From DATLLN01 sp963797175 (GTDB taxonomy: Bacteria > Actinomycetota > Thermoleophilia > Gaiellales > JAICJC01): a stretch of DNA of 64,000 nt. The DNA lies in assembly GCA_963797175.1 (NCBI GenBank), contig CAWCOL010000005.1:248001-312000 (forward strand), in the 5' to 3' direction. The notes under the pieces were generated by a model. The model saw only the letters and a list, made by a program, of their open reading frames with translations. It did not search any database and was not told where the DNA came from. Shown one piece after another: positions 9,442-19,351 of the stretch (position 1 is its first letter; the number at the start of each line of letters is the position of its first letter). Made by a program: the position numbers and the translations under genes.

Positions 9442-10864
9442 ATGGAGTGTGACGTCGCCGTCCTGGGCGGCGGGCCCGGCGGCTACCCGGCGGCGATCCG
9501 GGCAGCGCAGCTCGGGGCCGAGGTGGTGCTGATCGAGGAGGACCGGGTCGGCGGCACGTGCATCACGGTGGGCTGCATCCCCACCAAGACGTGGGTGCAG
9601 ACCGCGCACGCGCTGAAGGAGGCGCACGAGACGTTCGGCCGCATCGGCGTGAACGTCAGCGGCGCCGAGCTCGACTTCCCGGCGGCCCAGCAGAACAAGG
9701 AATCGATCGTCTCCGGCCTGGTCAACGGCATCACCGGTGTCGTCAAGGCCAACGGCATCACGGTCGTCAGCGGGCGCGGCACGTTCACCAGCCCGAACAC
9801 GATCGCGGTCGAGGGCGGGGAGGAGGTGCGGTTCAAGAGCGCCGTCGTCGCCACCGGCTCCCAGGCGCTGCGCCCGCCGGTGGACGGCATCGACGGTCCG
9901 CTCTGCGTGGACTCGACCGGGCTGCTCGCAGCCGAGCACGTGCCCGGTCGGATCGCGATCCTTGGCGGCGGCGTGATCGGCGTCGAGTTCGCCTCGATCC
10001 TGCGCCACTGGGGCTCCGACGTGACGATCGTCGAGATGCTCGACCGGCTGATCCCGATGGAGGACGCCGACGCGTCCAAGGAGCTCGAGCGCGCCTTCAA
10101 GAAGCGCGACATCACGATGCACCTGTCGGCGCAAGGCAACGGCGATCGAGCACGCGGACGGCCACGCGACGGTCAGGTTCCAGGCGGCGGACGGCACCGA
10201 GGGCGCCGTCGAGGCCGACCTGGTGCTGGTCGCCACCGGCCGCGGGCCGCGCGTCGAGGGCATCGGCCTGGAGGCCGCAGGCGTCGACTTCGACCGCCGC
10301 GCCGGCATCGGCACCGACACCCGGATGCGCTCGAACGTCGCCCACATCTACGCCGTCGGCGACTGCGCCGGCCGCTGGCAGCTCGCCCACACCGCGTTCC
10401 GCGAGGGCGAGGTGGCCGCCGAGAACGCGCTCGGCCACGACGCCGAGATCGACTACACCGCCGTACCCCGCTGCATCTACACCGACCCCGAGGTCGCCGC
10501 CGTCGGCATGACCGAGGCGCAGGCCCGCGAGGCCCACGCCGAGATCGCCGTCGGCCGGATGCCGTTCTCGGCGTCGGCGCGGGCGATGATGTACGGCGAG
10601 ACGGCCGGCTGGGTGAAGACGATCCACGAGACCCGCTACGGCGAGCTGCTGGGCATGGTGATCGTCGGGCCGCAGGCGACCGAGCTGGTCAACGCCGGCG
10701 TGGTCGGGATCACCGCCGAGGCGACGATCGAGACGATGGCCGACGCGATCACCGCGCATCCGACGCTGGCGGAGGCGATCAAGGAGGCCGCGCTGGTGGC
10801 GCTGGGCCGGCCGATCCACCTGCCGCCGCCGCGCAAGCGACAGAAGGCGGCCGCCGCGACGTGA
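9442..10864 (+). CDS. lpdA: Dihydrolipoamide dehydrogenase (E3), one frameshift
   Basis: Start ATG 9442 (MECDVAVLGGGPGGYPAAIR), preceded by GGGAG. It shows the FAD-binding GGGPGG, the redox-active disulfide GGTCITVGCIPTK, an NAD-binding ILGGGVIGVEFASIL, the second FAD motif IYAVGDCAG and the C-terminal dimerisation part with AITAHPTLAEAI, where the catalytic His-x4-Glu is HPTLAE. One extra base near 10137 shifts the frame after HLSAQ. About 473 residues, normal for the family. It re-oxidises the dihydrolipoyl arm of E2, making it the natural partner of the upstream E1/E2 genes. Its stop overlaps the GTG of proS (GTGA). Confidence 0.93.
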
Positions 10865-12561
10865 GCAGCGTCCGCGCCTCCCGCTACCTGATCCCGACGC
10901 TCAAGGACGACCCCGCCGACGCCGAGGCGGTCAGCCACCGCCTGCTCGTCCGCGGCGGCTTCGTCCGCCAGGTCGGCTCGGGCCTCTACACGTACCTGCC
11001 GCTGGGCTGGCGGGTGATGCAGCGGATCCGCGAGATCATCCGCCAGGAGATGGACACGATCGGCCTGGAGTGGAGCATGCCCGTGCTCCAACCCGGCCGA
11101 GCTGTGGCAGCGCAGCGGCCGCTACGGCATCGAGGCGCTGTTCAAGCTCGAGGACTCCTCCGGCAAGCCGTACGCGCTGGCGATGACGCACGAGGAGTGC
11201 ATCACCTTCCACGCCTCCCACGAGATCCGCTCCTACCGCGACCTGCCGACCAGATCTGGTACCACATCCAGACCAAGGAGCGGGACGAGCCGCGGCCCAA
11301 GAGCGGCATCCTGCGCACCCGCGAGTTCATCATGAAGGACTCGTACAGCTTCGACCGCGACGAGGACGGCCTGGACGAGAGCTACCAGCGGCACATCGAG
11401 GTCTACAAGCGGATCTACGACCGCTGCGGGCTCGAGTACTGGATGGTCGAGTCGGACGTCGGCATGATGGGCGGCCGCGGCGCGCACGAGTTCATGGCGC
11501 CCAGCCCGGCCGGGGAGGACGTCGTGGCGCTCTGCTCGACGCTGCGACTACGCCGCCAACGTGGAGCTGGCCCGCGGCGTGCCCGCGCGCGCCCGAGTTC
11601 CCGGAGCGGCTGGACGCGCCCAGGGAGGTCGAGACGCCCGGCGTGACCACGATCGAGGCGCTGGCCGCGCTTCCTGGGCATCGACGCGGCCGCCACCGCC
11701 AAGGCGATGGTCGTCGTCCGTGAGGGCGACGTCGTGCTGGCGCTGGTGCGCGGCGACCACCGGCTGCACGAGCTGAAGCTGGCCAAGGTGCTGGGCGGCG
11801 AGTTCCGCCCGGCGACGCCCGAGGAGATCGGCCAGACGTTCGGCGCCGACCCGGCTCGATCGGCCCGGTGGGGGCGACCGTGCGGGTGATCGCCGACGAG
11901 ACGCTGCGCGAGGGCCAGTTCGTCGGCGGCGCCAACACGCACCGGGCTACCACCTGCTCGGCGTCGAGGCCGGACGCGACTTCCAGCCCGAGTTCGCGGA
12001 CATCCGCGAGGTCGAGGCCGGCGACCGCTGCCCGGAGTGCGGCGACGGCGAGCTGCGGCTGGAGCGCGTGATTGAGGTTGGGAATATCTTCAAGCTGGGC
12101 ACCACGTACTCGGTGCCTTTGAACGCAACCTATCTCGATGAGTCCGGGAAGGAGCATCCGATCGTCATGGGCAGCTACGGGATCGGGCTCGCCCGGATCA
12201 TGGCTGCGGCAGTCGAGCAGGGCCACGACGAGGCCGGGATGATCTGGCCCGCGTCCGTGGCGCCGTTCGGTGTGCACCTGGTCGCGATCGGCGATGCGGC
12301 GAGCGAGCAGTTCGCGATGGCCGAGCGGCTGGAGTCGCGAGCTGTCGGAGCGGGGCGTCAGCGTCCTGTTCGACGACCGGGACGTCAGCCCGGGTGTCAA
12401 GTTCGCGGACGCCGAACTGATCGGCGCTCCGGTGCGAATCACGGTCGGCAAGCGGACTGTGTCCGAGGGCACCGTCGACCTGCAGGTGCGCGATGGACGC
12501 GCCCAGTCAACCGAATCCGCCGCGAGCGTGAGCGATGCGGTGGAGCGAGATGCTGTCCTAG
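10861..12561 (+). CDS. proS: Prolyl-tRNA synthetase (bacterial type with INS domain), with frameshifts
   Basis: Start GTG 10861 (SSVRASRYLIPTLKDD), overlapping the lpdA stop. Class II motifs are visible: motif 1 region YTYLPLGWRVMQRIREIIRQ, motif 2 RTREFIMKDSYSFDRDEDG and motif 3 VMGSYGIGLARIMAA, with an editing (INS) domain between 2 and 3 and the anticodon-binding domain DDRDVSPGVKFADAELIG. About eight single-base disruptions (near 11095, 11250, 11545, 11590, 11670, 11860, 11945, 12343). With the last one near 12546, the true end is TAG 12559-12561 (EEMLS). From about 12065 to 12300 the codons are less GC-rich (ATT, AAT, TTG, TAT) than in the rest of the gene. Confidence 0.92.
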
Positions 12562-12574
12562 AGGAGGGAACTGA

Positions 12575-12928
12575 ATGGCCAAGACCGCCACGAAGAAGAC
12601 CACCGCACGGAAGACCGCTCCGGCCGCGAAGCCGGCGAACTCGCAGAAGACCAGCCTGATGTTCGGCGAGGGCGTCGAGAACGCGATGCGCAAGAAGGGC
12701 ATCTCGTACCGCTCGCTCGCCGAGACGACCGGCCTCTCGGCCGGCTACCTCAACCACCTCGTCCACGGCAACCGGCCGGTGCCGTCGAACGCCGTGATCG
12801 AGTCGGTGGCGAAGGCCGTCGGCGTCCGGCCCACGGAGTTCCGCGAGTACCGGATCCGCCGCATCGCCGACGCGCTTCGCAAGAAGCCGGACATGGTGGA
12901 CAAGCTCTACAAGGAGCTGGTGCGCTAG
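12575..12928 (+). CDS. XRE-family regulator with basic Lys/Ala-rich N-terminal tail
   Basis: Start ATG 12575 with a strong AGGAGGG 6 nt upstream (12562-12568); stop TAG 12926-12928; 117 residues. Residues 1-25 are a Lys/Thr/Ala tail (MAKTATKKTTARKTAPAAKP) like histone-H1-type or mycobacterial Lsr2/HU extensions, followed by a helix-turn-helix of the Cro/CI type (ISYRSLAETTGLSAGYLNHL, then recognition of NRPVPSNAVIESVAKAVGV). Probably a DNA-binding regulator or nucleoid-associated protein. It lies 13 nt after proS and converges with the anti-sigma gene, overlapping its end by a few bases. Confidence 0.82.
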   Translation: MAKTATKKTTARKTAPAAKPANSQKTSLMFGEGVENAMRKKGISYRSLAETTGLSAGYLNHLVHGNRPVPSNAVIESVAKAVGVRPTEFREYRIRRIADALRKKPDMVDKLYKELVR

Positions 12929-13493
12929 CGCTTCCGGCGCGTGCAGGACGACGACGACCGTCGGCCCCGAGGCCGGGGTGGGCGGCCGCGTGCGCGAGCT
13001 TGCGGGCGAGCTGGTCGTAGACCTGCCCGCGACGCGGTCGCATGTGAAGCCCTGGGCGGAACGGGCGACCGACGCTGCCGCCGTCCGCCTTGGCGCCGTC
13101 GGCGGGCTGCGCGGCCGCGCAGCGGGGAGCCGAGGATCGCGAGCGCGCTCGTGCGCGCCACGGTGTACGTGCCGGCGGAGGCGCCGGAGTTGTCGTTCGC
13201 GGGCGTCTTGGACGCCTCCGCGGCAACCCCTCCGCCGCTGCCGCTGCCGCTGGTCGCCGTGCCCGAGCTGAGGTGGGCGATCCCGACGCCGAGGGCGAGC
13301 AGGCACGCCGCGGCCGCCGCGAACCCCACGGCGGGCTGCCAGCCGCAACCCGGGCGGCGGCGCGCATGACGCGGCTCGGCGCGCACCTGGCGCATCACGT
13401 CGGCGGCGAGATCGGGCGGCGCGTCGACCGGGCCCTGCTCGCGCAGCAGCCGGGCGATGTGCTCGTTGGGTCGGGGTGCTCGTGGTCGCTCAC
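12925..13493 (-). CDS. Putative anti-sigma factor, single membrane segment, frameshifted
   Basis: The GTG at 13493 overlaps the stop of the upstream sigma gene (GTGA) and gives SDHEHPD; one C appears lost in a C-run near 13471, after which the frame reads NEHIARLLREQGPVDAPPDL, then a hydrophobic segment VGFAAAAACLLALGVGIAHL and a Ser/Gly-rich linker. Another break near 13125 moves to a frame reading QPADGAKADGGSVGRPF. Cytoplasmic helices, one transmembrane segment and an extracytoplasmic tail fit anti-sigma factors of ECF sigmas. No zinc-binding HxxxCxxC is visible. The end near 12925 is approximate. Confidence 0.6.
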
Positions 13494-14021
13494 GGCGCTC
13501 GCTCCGGGTCGAGCCTCGCGGCCAGGCGGTCGCGGGCGCGGGACAGGCGCGACTTGACGGTGCCCGCCGGGACACCGAGCGCGTCGGCCGCCTCCTCCAT
13601 GGAGAGGCCGATGATGTCACAGGCGACCGCGGCCGCCCGGAACTCGGGCTCGAGCGCCGCCAGCGCGGCCATCAGGTCGAGCCGGTCGGCCAGCGGCTCG
13701 CTCGCCGCCGGGCTGCGGCAGCTCCTCGACCGGCATCGGCGTGCGCTTGCGCTGGTCGATCGCGTCGTAGGCCTTGCGCAGCACGATCCGGTACATCCAC
13801 GTCGAGAACCGGGCGTCGCCGCGGAAGCGGCCCATCGACCGCCACGCCGAGATCAGTCCCTCCTGCACGCAGTCGCGGGCGTCGGCCTCGTTCAGGGTGA
13901 CGCGCAGCGCCAGCGTGTAGAGCCGGTCCTGGTGGCGCAGCACGAGCTGCTCGAACGCGTCGGCGTCGCCCCGCGCGGCGCGCGCAGCCAGCCACTCATC
14001 CGATGCGTCCGCGAGCCGCAT
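13490..14021 (-). CDS. ECF-type RNA polymerase sigma factor, one frameshift
   Basis: Start ATG 14021 (MRLADASDEWLAARAARGDA); an alternative ATG in frame lies at 14092. Region 2 is clear (DAFEQLVLRHQDRLYTLALR, then GLISAWRSMGRFRGDARFST), and after an extra base near 13713 region 4 follows (MEEAADALGVPAGTVKSRLS). About 176 residues without region 3, the group IV pattern. It directs RNA polymerase to a small stress regulon and should be held by the overlapping downstream anti-sigma gene. The promoter region faces the tRNA-Pro gene. Confidence 0.88.
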
Positions 14022-14140
14022 GCGGCGATCGTACGTCGCGGGACGGGCGAACACGGGGCCGGTCAGAACGAAGGTCTCGGTCATCCGTCGGATAGACGGG
14101 CGGAGGGGCGCCGACGGTTCCCCGATATACTCGGGCCTCT

Positions 14141-14214
14141 CGGGGCGTGGCGCAGCCTGGTAGCGCACCCGGCTGGGGGCCGGGCGGTCGGAGGTTCAAA
14201 TCCTCTCGCCCCGA
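14141..14214 (+). tRNA. tRNA-Pro (anticodon GGG)
   Basis: The acceptor arm CGGGGCG (14141-14147) pairs perfectly with 14207-14213, with discriminator A at 14214. The D-arm is GCGC...GCGC, the anticodon stem CCCGG/CCGGG closes loop CTGGGGG with anticodon GGG at 14175-14177, and the T-arm GGAGG/CCTCT (last pair G-T) carries TTCAAAT. CCA is not encoded. Its 3' half is the insertion site of the island that follows. Confidence 0.97.
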
Positions 14215-14216
14215 TT
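14194..14216 (+). repeat. Attachment-site copy 1 (att, tRNA-Pro 3' end)
   Basis: The T-arm and 3' end of the tRNA-Pro gene (GTTCAAATCCTCTCGCCCC and on to GATT). The same sequence returns at 20035-20052 (18 of 18 bases) and 47043-47064 (21 of 22 bases). Tyrosine recombinases of integrative elements commonly use tRNA 3' ends in this way, so this is the left boundary of the inserted region. Confidence 0.8.
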
Positions 14217-14372
14217 ACCGTTCGACCGCTCACAGAGCCAAACGCACCCGATCTGTACCGGTTCGCTGTACCAGCGAGCCAATCGAGCACGCAAACGGCC
14301 CGCTGTGTTGCGCGGCCCTGGGGGAGGCCCATCGTCTCGGTGGGCGGCAACGATGCACGCCGACTGCGGAGC
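14215..14372. other. Gap between tRNA-Pro and kup, no gene seen
   Basis: 158 bases of island-side sequence directly after the attachment site. No coding frame with family features was recognised and no strong hairpin was found. An apparent reading frame on the plus strand runs through the tRNA itself and is spurious. Confidence 0.5.
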
Positions 14373-16309
14373 TCAGATCTGGACGTAGGCGCCGATCTCG
14401 AGAACGCGGTCGGATGGCACCCGGTAGTAGCGAGCGGCCGGTGTGGAGTTCTGGTAGAGGAGCGGCGAAGAGGCGCTTGCGCCAGCTCGCCATCGGCGCG
14501 TGGCCGGTGTGCAGCGAGCGAGACGTGGTCAACGAAGTACGACGCGTCGTCGAGGTCGACCTCAAGCCCTTGGCGGTTGGCAAGCTCGCAGCGCTGTCAC
14601 CACGTTCGCCTCGTCCTGGTATCCGTAGTGGGCCGTGACCGCGGTGAAGCCGAGCCGCAGCGGCTGATCGAGATCCGCTGGGCGTCGGCGACGTGGGGCA
14701 CCGCGACGGTTTCGAGTTTGAGCAGGATCACCCGCTCGTGGACCACGTGGTTGTGCCGTGCGTTGTGGAGCAGGGCCGGTCGGGACGGTGTCGGTGGAGG
14801 TGGTCAGGAAGATCGCGATGCCTGGGCGCCCTCGGCGACGGGTGGTCGATCATCCGGTTCAGGTAGTGCCGAGCTGAGATGCGTCCCTCGCGCACCGCCC
14901 GGGCGAGGATCGCGCGGCCTCGCCGCCAGGTCGTCAGGATCGTGAAGAACACCGCCCCGACGACGAGTGGGAGCCAGCCGCCGCTCAGCGAGCTTGGTCA
15001 GGTTGGCGGCGAAGAACGTGAGCTCGATCGTGATGAAGACGAGTGCGCCTGGGATGACGACCCGGAGTGGCTTGTGCCACAGCGTCCGGAAGACGACGAA
15101 GGCGAGCACCGTGTTGGTGGCAAAGATCGCGCTGAGCGCGATGCCGTAGGCGTTGGCCAGCCCGGTCGGTGAGCGGAAGCCGAGCACGAGGACGAGCACC
15201 GCAGAGAGCAGGAGCCAGTTCACGAGCGGGATGTAGATCTGGCCGATGATTCGCTTCCGACGTGTGCCGGATCGACATGCGAGGAAGGAACCCGAGCTGG
15301 ATCACCTGCTGAGTGACGGAGAACGCGCCCGAGATCACCGCCTGCGACGCGATCACGGTCGCCATCGTGGCGAGCACCACCATCGGATTCTGGCCGGTCG
15401 GCCACCAGGCACGAGACGGAAGAACGGATTGCACGACCGTCCCCGGGCTGGTCGAGGATCAGCGCGCCCTGGCCCATGTAGTTCAGCATCAGCGCCGGAA
15501 GCGCCAGCGGCCAGCCAGGCTCGGGTGATCGCCTTGCGGCCGAAATGACCCATGTCGGCATAGATCGCCTCGGCGCCTGTGACCGCGAGGAAGACCGATG
15601 CCAAGCGACAGGAAGGCCGCCCGCGGATCGCTGGCGAAGAACTGGACACCGTACGTCGGCGAGAGCGCTCGGATGATCCCAGGGTGGGCAGCGACCTCGG
15701 AGCCACCGAGAGTCGCGAGCGAGCACGAACCACACGACCATGATCGGCCCGAACAGCGCACCGACGGCGCCCGTGCCGAAGCGCTGGAGGGAGAACAGGA
15801 CTGTCAGAATCACCAGCGAGAGCGGCACGATCTGCGCAGCGAGGGTGGGTGAGGCTACCTGCAATCCTGACACCGCCGACACGACGGAGATCGCCGGCGT
15901 CAGCATCCCGTCGCCGTAGAACAGCGAGGCACCGAGGATGCCGACAGTCACCAGGACGACCTTGCGCCGCCCCTTGACCGCTCCGCTCGAGCAATGCGAC
16001 GAGCGCCATGATCCCACCCTCGCCGTGGTTGTCCGCCCGCAGGATCAACAGAACGTACTTCAGCGTCACGACCATCAGCAGCGACCAGAAGATCAGCGAG
16101 ATGGCGCCGTACACGTGCGAGACCGAAGGTGCCAGATCCTCCGTGCCGCTGAAGATCAGCTGAATCGTGTACAGCGGACTCGTGCCGATGTCCCCGTATA
16201 CAACACCAAGCGCGCCCAGCGATAGTGCCGCCGCAGCCCAACCCGATGCCTGACGGCTCTTGGCATGCTCGCCCGGACGCTGATGCACAGCGGGCAGTGA
16301 GGTCGTCAC
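14373..16309 (-). CDS. kup: Kup-type potassium uptake permease, frameshifted over its C-terminal two-thirds
   Basis: Start ATG 16309 (MTTSLPAVHQRPGEHAKSRQ). The N-terminus is typical: ALSLGALGVVYGDIGTSPLY, then LLILRADNHGEGGIMALVAL. Reading through frame changes gives ILGASLFYGDGMLTPAISVV, more membrane helices such as MNWLLLSAVLVLVLGF, and a C-terminus DRVLEIGAYVQI before the stop at 14373-14375. Total about 645 residues, as expected for 12-helix Kup H+/K+ symporters. The first break (near 15985) is an extra base, the same error type as in the first 14 kb. No frameshift is seen upstream of 15985. It is the gene nearest the attachment site. Confidence 0.88.
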
Positions 16310-16491
16310 CCCGTTCTCCTGCCATGCCCAGAGGCGAGTGCGACGTGGGTTCGTCCGAGTTCGGATTCGAGCGACTCGGGATCACGGTCACGTGCGGCGA
16401 CTCCCGCGCCGAGGCAGAGGGTGGGATGCTGCCGTGGGACCCGGCGTTGCGCTGTTCTCGAGGCGTAACCTCGCCCGACTGGCCGCGAGCT

Positions 16492-16959
16492 TCATCGTTC
16501 AAGCACCGGGCGAGTCGCGGTGTGCGGTTGGGTTGGAACCCTGATTCGAGCCGAGATGATACGGACCGGCGCGACGCCGTGAAGTGCTCGCTTGAGCGTC
16601 CAGGATGCCGATCCCACAACAAAGATCTGGGGTGGATGATGGCGAGCACAGAATGCGATGATCAGACCCTGCAAGCTCCGGCACGCGTGCGTATCGACTC
16701 GACCGCGCGCGCCTGTTCGACGAAGTGCGGCGGCCGCTTCCTGACGCTGCGCTTCGAGCGAGGCAACGAGCCGAGCAGGTGGCGTGTCGATCGGAAGCGT
16801 TGCCGGAATCACGCACGGGATCACAACCCGGACGCGCAAGCACTCAGCGGCCGCAATCTCGACAGCTCTGCCGACCAGGCCCGCAGGGAGTCTTGCACTG
16901 CTCGGCACCACCAAGCAATCGCACCCAGCGCCAACGAGAGCCGCTCCTAGGCACGTCAC
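16492..16959 (-). CDS. Universal-stress-protein-like hypothetical protein
   Basis: ATG 16959 (MTCLGAALVGAGCDCLVVPS) to a stop at 16492, 155 residues. Alternating hydrophobic strands and helices (LRVRVVIPCVIPATL, then PPQIFVVGSASWTLKRALHG) recall one Usp alpha/beta domain, but the ATP-binding G-x2-G-x9-G(S/T) signature is absent. Base composition is lower in GC than neighbouring genes. It is on the same strand as kup and 182 nt upstream of it. Function unknown; a Usp relation is a guess from shape and context. Confidence 0.42.
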   Translation of the reverse strand: MTCLGAALVGAGCDCLVVPSSARLPAGLVGRAVEIAAAECLRVRVVIPCVIPATLPIDTPPARLVASLEAQRQEAAAALRRTGARGRVDTHACRSLQGLIIAFCARHHPPQIFVVGSASWTLKRALHGVAPVRIISARIRVPTQPHTATRPVLER

Positions 16960-17306
16960 GATTCCACCTCGTCTAGGCGTTCAACTGAGCGCGCCGGTCT
17001 CGTCGGCATGTTCAAGCGCGCATCGAGCGAGGAACGAGGAGTGTGCTGTCTGGCTGCCGCCAAGGCGAAGCAGTCCCTTCTGCCGACGAGGTGCCGGGCG
17101 CACAACGAAATCGCGACAGTCAGGCTAATCTCGATCGCCTCAACGCGGCCTCACGATTTCATGGCGTTGTCGCCACAGGCCACCGCCTTATGACGGTCGG
17201 CCGTGGGCAGCGAACGCGCCGAGGCACAGCGACGCGCGGGGGTGTAGACTCACCCTTGGCGAGCCGGGAAGTCTGGTCGGCACCATGGAACACCACGTCG
17301 AAAGGT
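16960..17306. other. Gap without a confident gene
   Basis: About 350 bases of lower GC than the neighbourhood. Plus-strand frames are open here, including one that runs in phase into the next gene from 17043, but their composition (many Arg and Ser from out-of-phase reading) does not look coding. Probably the divergent promoter region of the Usp-like gene and the membrane protein gene. Confidence 0.4.
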
Positions 17307-18005
17307 GTGGGATTCGCGGTGCGGCCGGATGCAACCCGACTGGCGAGATCACTCGCCACACAGCGTGCGATCGCTGATCAGGTGACCGGGCTGATCGTCT
17401 TCCTCGCCGGGTTCGTAGCGTGGTGGCTCGCGCCCATTCAGACGCCGCGGCCGTTCGTCGGCTCGGTGATCCTTCTCGGCGGGATCGCCGTGGTCGTCGA
17501 GCTCGCGTTGGGCTGGGCAACGCATGAGGAAGCGATCATGTGCGCTGACGAGCTGATCTTGGCGGGATTCTGCGCGGCCACTCAGCGGACCCCGATCGAG
17601 CGGACGGTCTGGCATCGCGTGTGCGCGATCGAGAAGTCGCAGTCGCGGCGGCGCCTCGCCAACGCACTGCGTTGGCGCTTGAGGCTCGCCGACGGGACCA
17701 CGCGCCCATCCCCTGGCTACCTCCGGGCGTGCGTCTTCCCACCCCTGAGCCAGCCACAGCGCCGCGCGCTGTTGGACGAACGGCGGAGAGTTATCGAGAT
17801 GGCTGCTCGGGTTGAGCAGGCGCCGGTTGATCCGCGGGCCTTGGTCATCCTTTGGAGTCTTGTGACCGCCCCGCCACAACTCGACCCCACGGGAGACCGC
17901 AAAGTGTACGACGAGCTGCGACGGCGGCTGCAGACGGCGTGGAGCCTGATCAGGGATGATTCGGAGTTGGCGGCTGGCCCACTGCGTTCGACCACCCGGC
18001 GCTAA
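17307..18005 (+). CDS. Hypothetical protein with two N-terminal membrane helices
   Basis: GTG 17307 (GFAVRPDATRLARSLATQ) is my preferred start; GTG 17319 and an open stretch back to 17043 are alternatives. The stop is TAA at 18003-18005. After a short cytoplasmic lead come two hydrophobic segments (VTGLIVFLAGFVAWWLAPI and FVGSVILLGGIAVVVELALG), then a basic soluble part of about 160 residues with many Arg and predicted helices. No family recognised. It precedes the antiporter gene on the same strand (111-nt gap), so a role in ion homeostasis is possible but unproven. Confidence 0.55.
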   Translation: MGFAVRPDATRLARSLATQRAIADQVTGLIVFLAGFVAWWLAPIQTPRPFVGSVILLGGIAVVVELALGWATHEEAIMCADELILAGFCAATQRTPIERTVWHRVCAIEKSQSRRRLANALRWRLRLADGTTRPSPGYLRACVFPPLSQPQRRALLDERRRVIEMAARVEQAPVDPRALVILWSLVTAPPQLDPTGDRKVYDELRRRLQTAWSLIRDDSELAAGPLRSTTRR

Positions 18006-18116
18006 GGCGACCCTCGAGTGACGACGCGTGCACCGGCCTGCCTCCGACTCGGTCTCGACGATGATCTGCCCGCGCCGAGCTGACGGGTAGCGGCGACCAC
18101 CACGACCGGAGGTACC

Positions 18117-19313
18117 TTGCAGGAGTTCGGAGTGGCCGTGGCGGTCGTGAGCGGCGCGGTGCTGGCCGCGTTGGTGTTCCGGCGCGTGGCTGAGCGCGTG
18201 CGGATACCAGCTCCCGCGGTGTTCCTACTCGCCGCCGCGCTCGCCTCCGACCTGTATGACCCGCTCGGCACGGCGCTGTCTCCGACAGATGTCAGCTGGA
18301 TCGCTTCGGGGGCGCTGATCGTGATCTTGTTCGATGGTGGGGTTTCGCTCGGATGGCGGCGCGTCCGTCCCCGCGTCGGTGCTGTGGCCACGCTCGGCTT
18401 CGGAGCGACGCTGATCACGGCCGGGGTGATGGTGCTGGCGGGGCACGCACTGTTCGGGTTGGGCTGGGCGACCTCGGCGGTGCTGGGTGTCGCGCTGGCG
18501 CCGACCGACCCAGCGGTGGTGTTCTCGGTCATCGGCGAGGGCCGACTGGCGGAGCGGCCAAAGACGATCCTGGAGGCCGAGTCGGGAGCCAACGACCCGA
18601 TCGCGATCGCGTTGATGGTCGGCGTGCTGGCAGCGATCGACGGAGGCTCCTGGCTACCCACGGTCAGCACCACGCTGGCTCGCCAACTCGCGATCGGACT
18701 CGTGGTCGGCGCGGGCGGGGCCTGGCTGACACGAAAGGCGCTCAAGCATCTAACCGAACCGCGCGATTCGCTCCAGCCGATCGTCGCGCTCTCCGCGGCG
18801 GGCCTGATCTTCGGCACCGCCACCGCCGTCCACGGCTCGGGATTCCTTGCCGTGTTCGTTGCCGGCCTGCTGCTCGGCGACGCCGATACGACCGTCGGAG
18901 AAGACGTCCGCGCCTTCCACTCAGAACTGGCCGGACTGGCAGAGGTTGTCGTATTCGTCTCGCTCGGACTGACCGTCCACCTGGCCGCACTGGGAGCCAC
19001 AGGCCTTCTGCAGGGGCTCACCCTCACCATCGTTCTGCTGGCGCTGGCCCGACCGCCGGCAGCGATGCTGCTGCTCGCCCCGTTTCAGGTGCCGACCGGG
19101 GAGCGCGTCTTCGTGGCCTGGGCCGGTATGCGCGGTGCCGTCCCCATCCTGCTCGCATCACTCGCACTCGCACACGACGTCCCCGAAGCCCCGCGGGTGT
19201 ACGGACTCGTCTTCGTTGTGGTCGCCGCATCGGTCACCATCCAGGGCGTGACACTACCCCGGGTCGCCACCACACTCCGCGTCAATACCAAAGCTGACGA
19301 CGCGACGAACTGA
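18117..19313 (+). CDS. CPA1/NhaP-type Na+(K+)/H+ antiporter
   Basis: Start TTG 18117 fits best: GGAGG lies 5 nt upstream (GGAGGTACC-TTG) and the product begins QEFGVAVAVVSGAVLAALVF. The stop is TGA at 19311-19313; 398 residues with about 12 hydrophobic segments and no cytosolic C-terminal tail. Core motifs of the family are intact: GVALAPTDPAVVFSVIGEG (ion-binding Asp of TM5) and EAESGANDPIAIALMV (the ND pair). It would exchange Na+ or K+ for protons across the membrane and pairs logically with the Kup potassium importer in the same segment. Confidence 0.88.
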   Translation: MQEFGVAVAVVSGAVLAALVFRRVAERVRIPAPAVFLLAAALASDLYDPLGTALSPTDVSWIASGALIVILFDGGVSLGWRRVRPRVGAVATLGFGATLITAGVMVLAGHALFGLGWATSAVLGVALAPTDPAVVFSVIGEGRLAERPKTILEAESGANDPIAIALMVGVLAAIDGGSWLPTVSTTLARQLAIGLVVGAGGAWLTRKALKHLTEPRDSLQPIVALSAAGLIFGTATAVHGSGFLAVFVAGLLLGDADTTVGEDVRAFHSELAGLAEVVVFVSLGLTVHLAALGATGLLQGLTLTIVLLALARPPAAMLLLAPFQVPTGERVFVAWAGMRGAVPILLASLALAHDVPEAPRVYGLVFVVVAASVTIQGVTLPRVATTLRVNTKADDATN

Positions 19314-19330
19314 GGGGCCAACTCCACGAC

Positions 19331-19351
19331 CCTCTGCGGCCGGAGCAGAGG
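19331..19351 (+). terminator. Hairpin after the antiporter gene
   Basis: CCTCTGC (19331-19337) pairs perfectly with GCAGAGG (19345-19351) over a 7-nt loop, 17 nt after the antiporter stop. There is no T-tract, as is common in high-GC actinobacteria. Confidence 0.45.

Noticed and set aside
8308..10347. A 679-codon open frame on the minus strand opposite the lipoyl, hydrolase and lpdA genes
   Set aside because: It is antisense to clear family proteins and rich in Arg, Pro and Asp as expected from the reverse reading of high-GC codons; no recognisable domain.
14147..14638. A plus-strand frame beginning inside the tRNA-Pro gene
   Set aside because: It translates the tRNA and then sequence antisense to the kup C-terminus; no family match.
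1..16000. Programmed ribosomal frameshifting as an explanation for the split genes
   Set aside because: Too many sites, no common slippery heptamer or downstream structure, and several per gene in housekeeping enzymes.
16310..16491. A possible c-di-AMP (ydaO-type) riboswitch before kup
   Set aside because: Potassium importers often carry one, and fragments such as CGAATCCGA are present, but the conserved cores and helices could not be placed in order.
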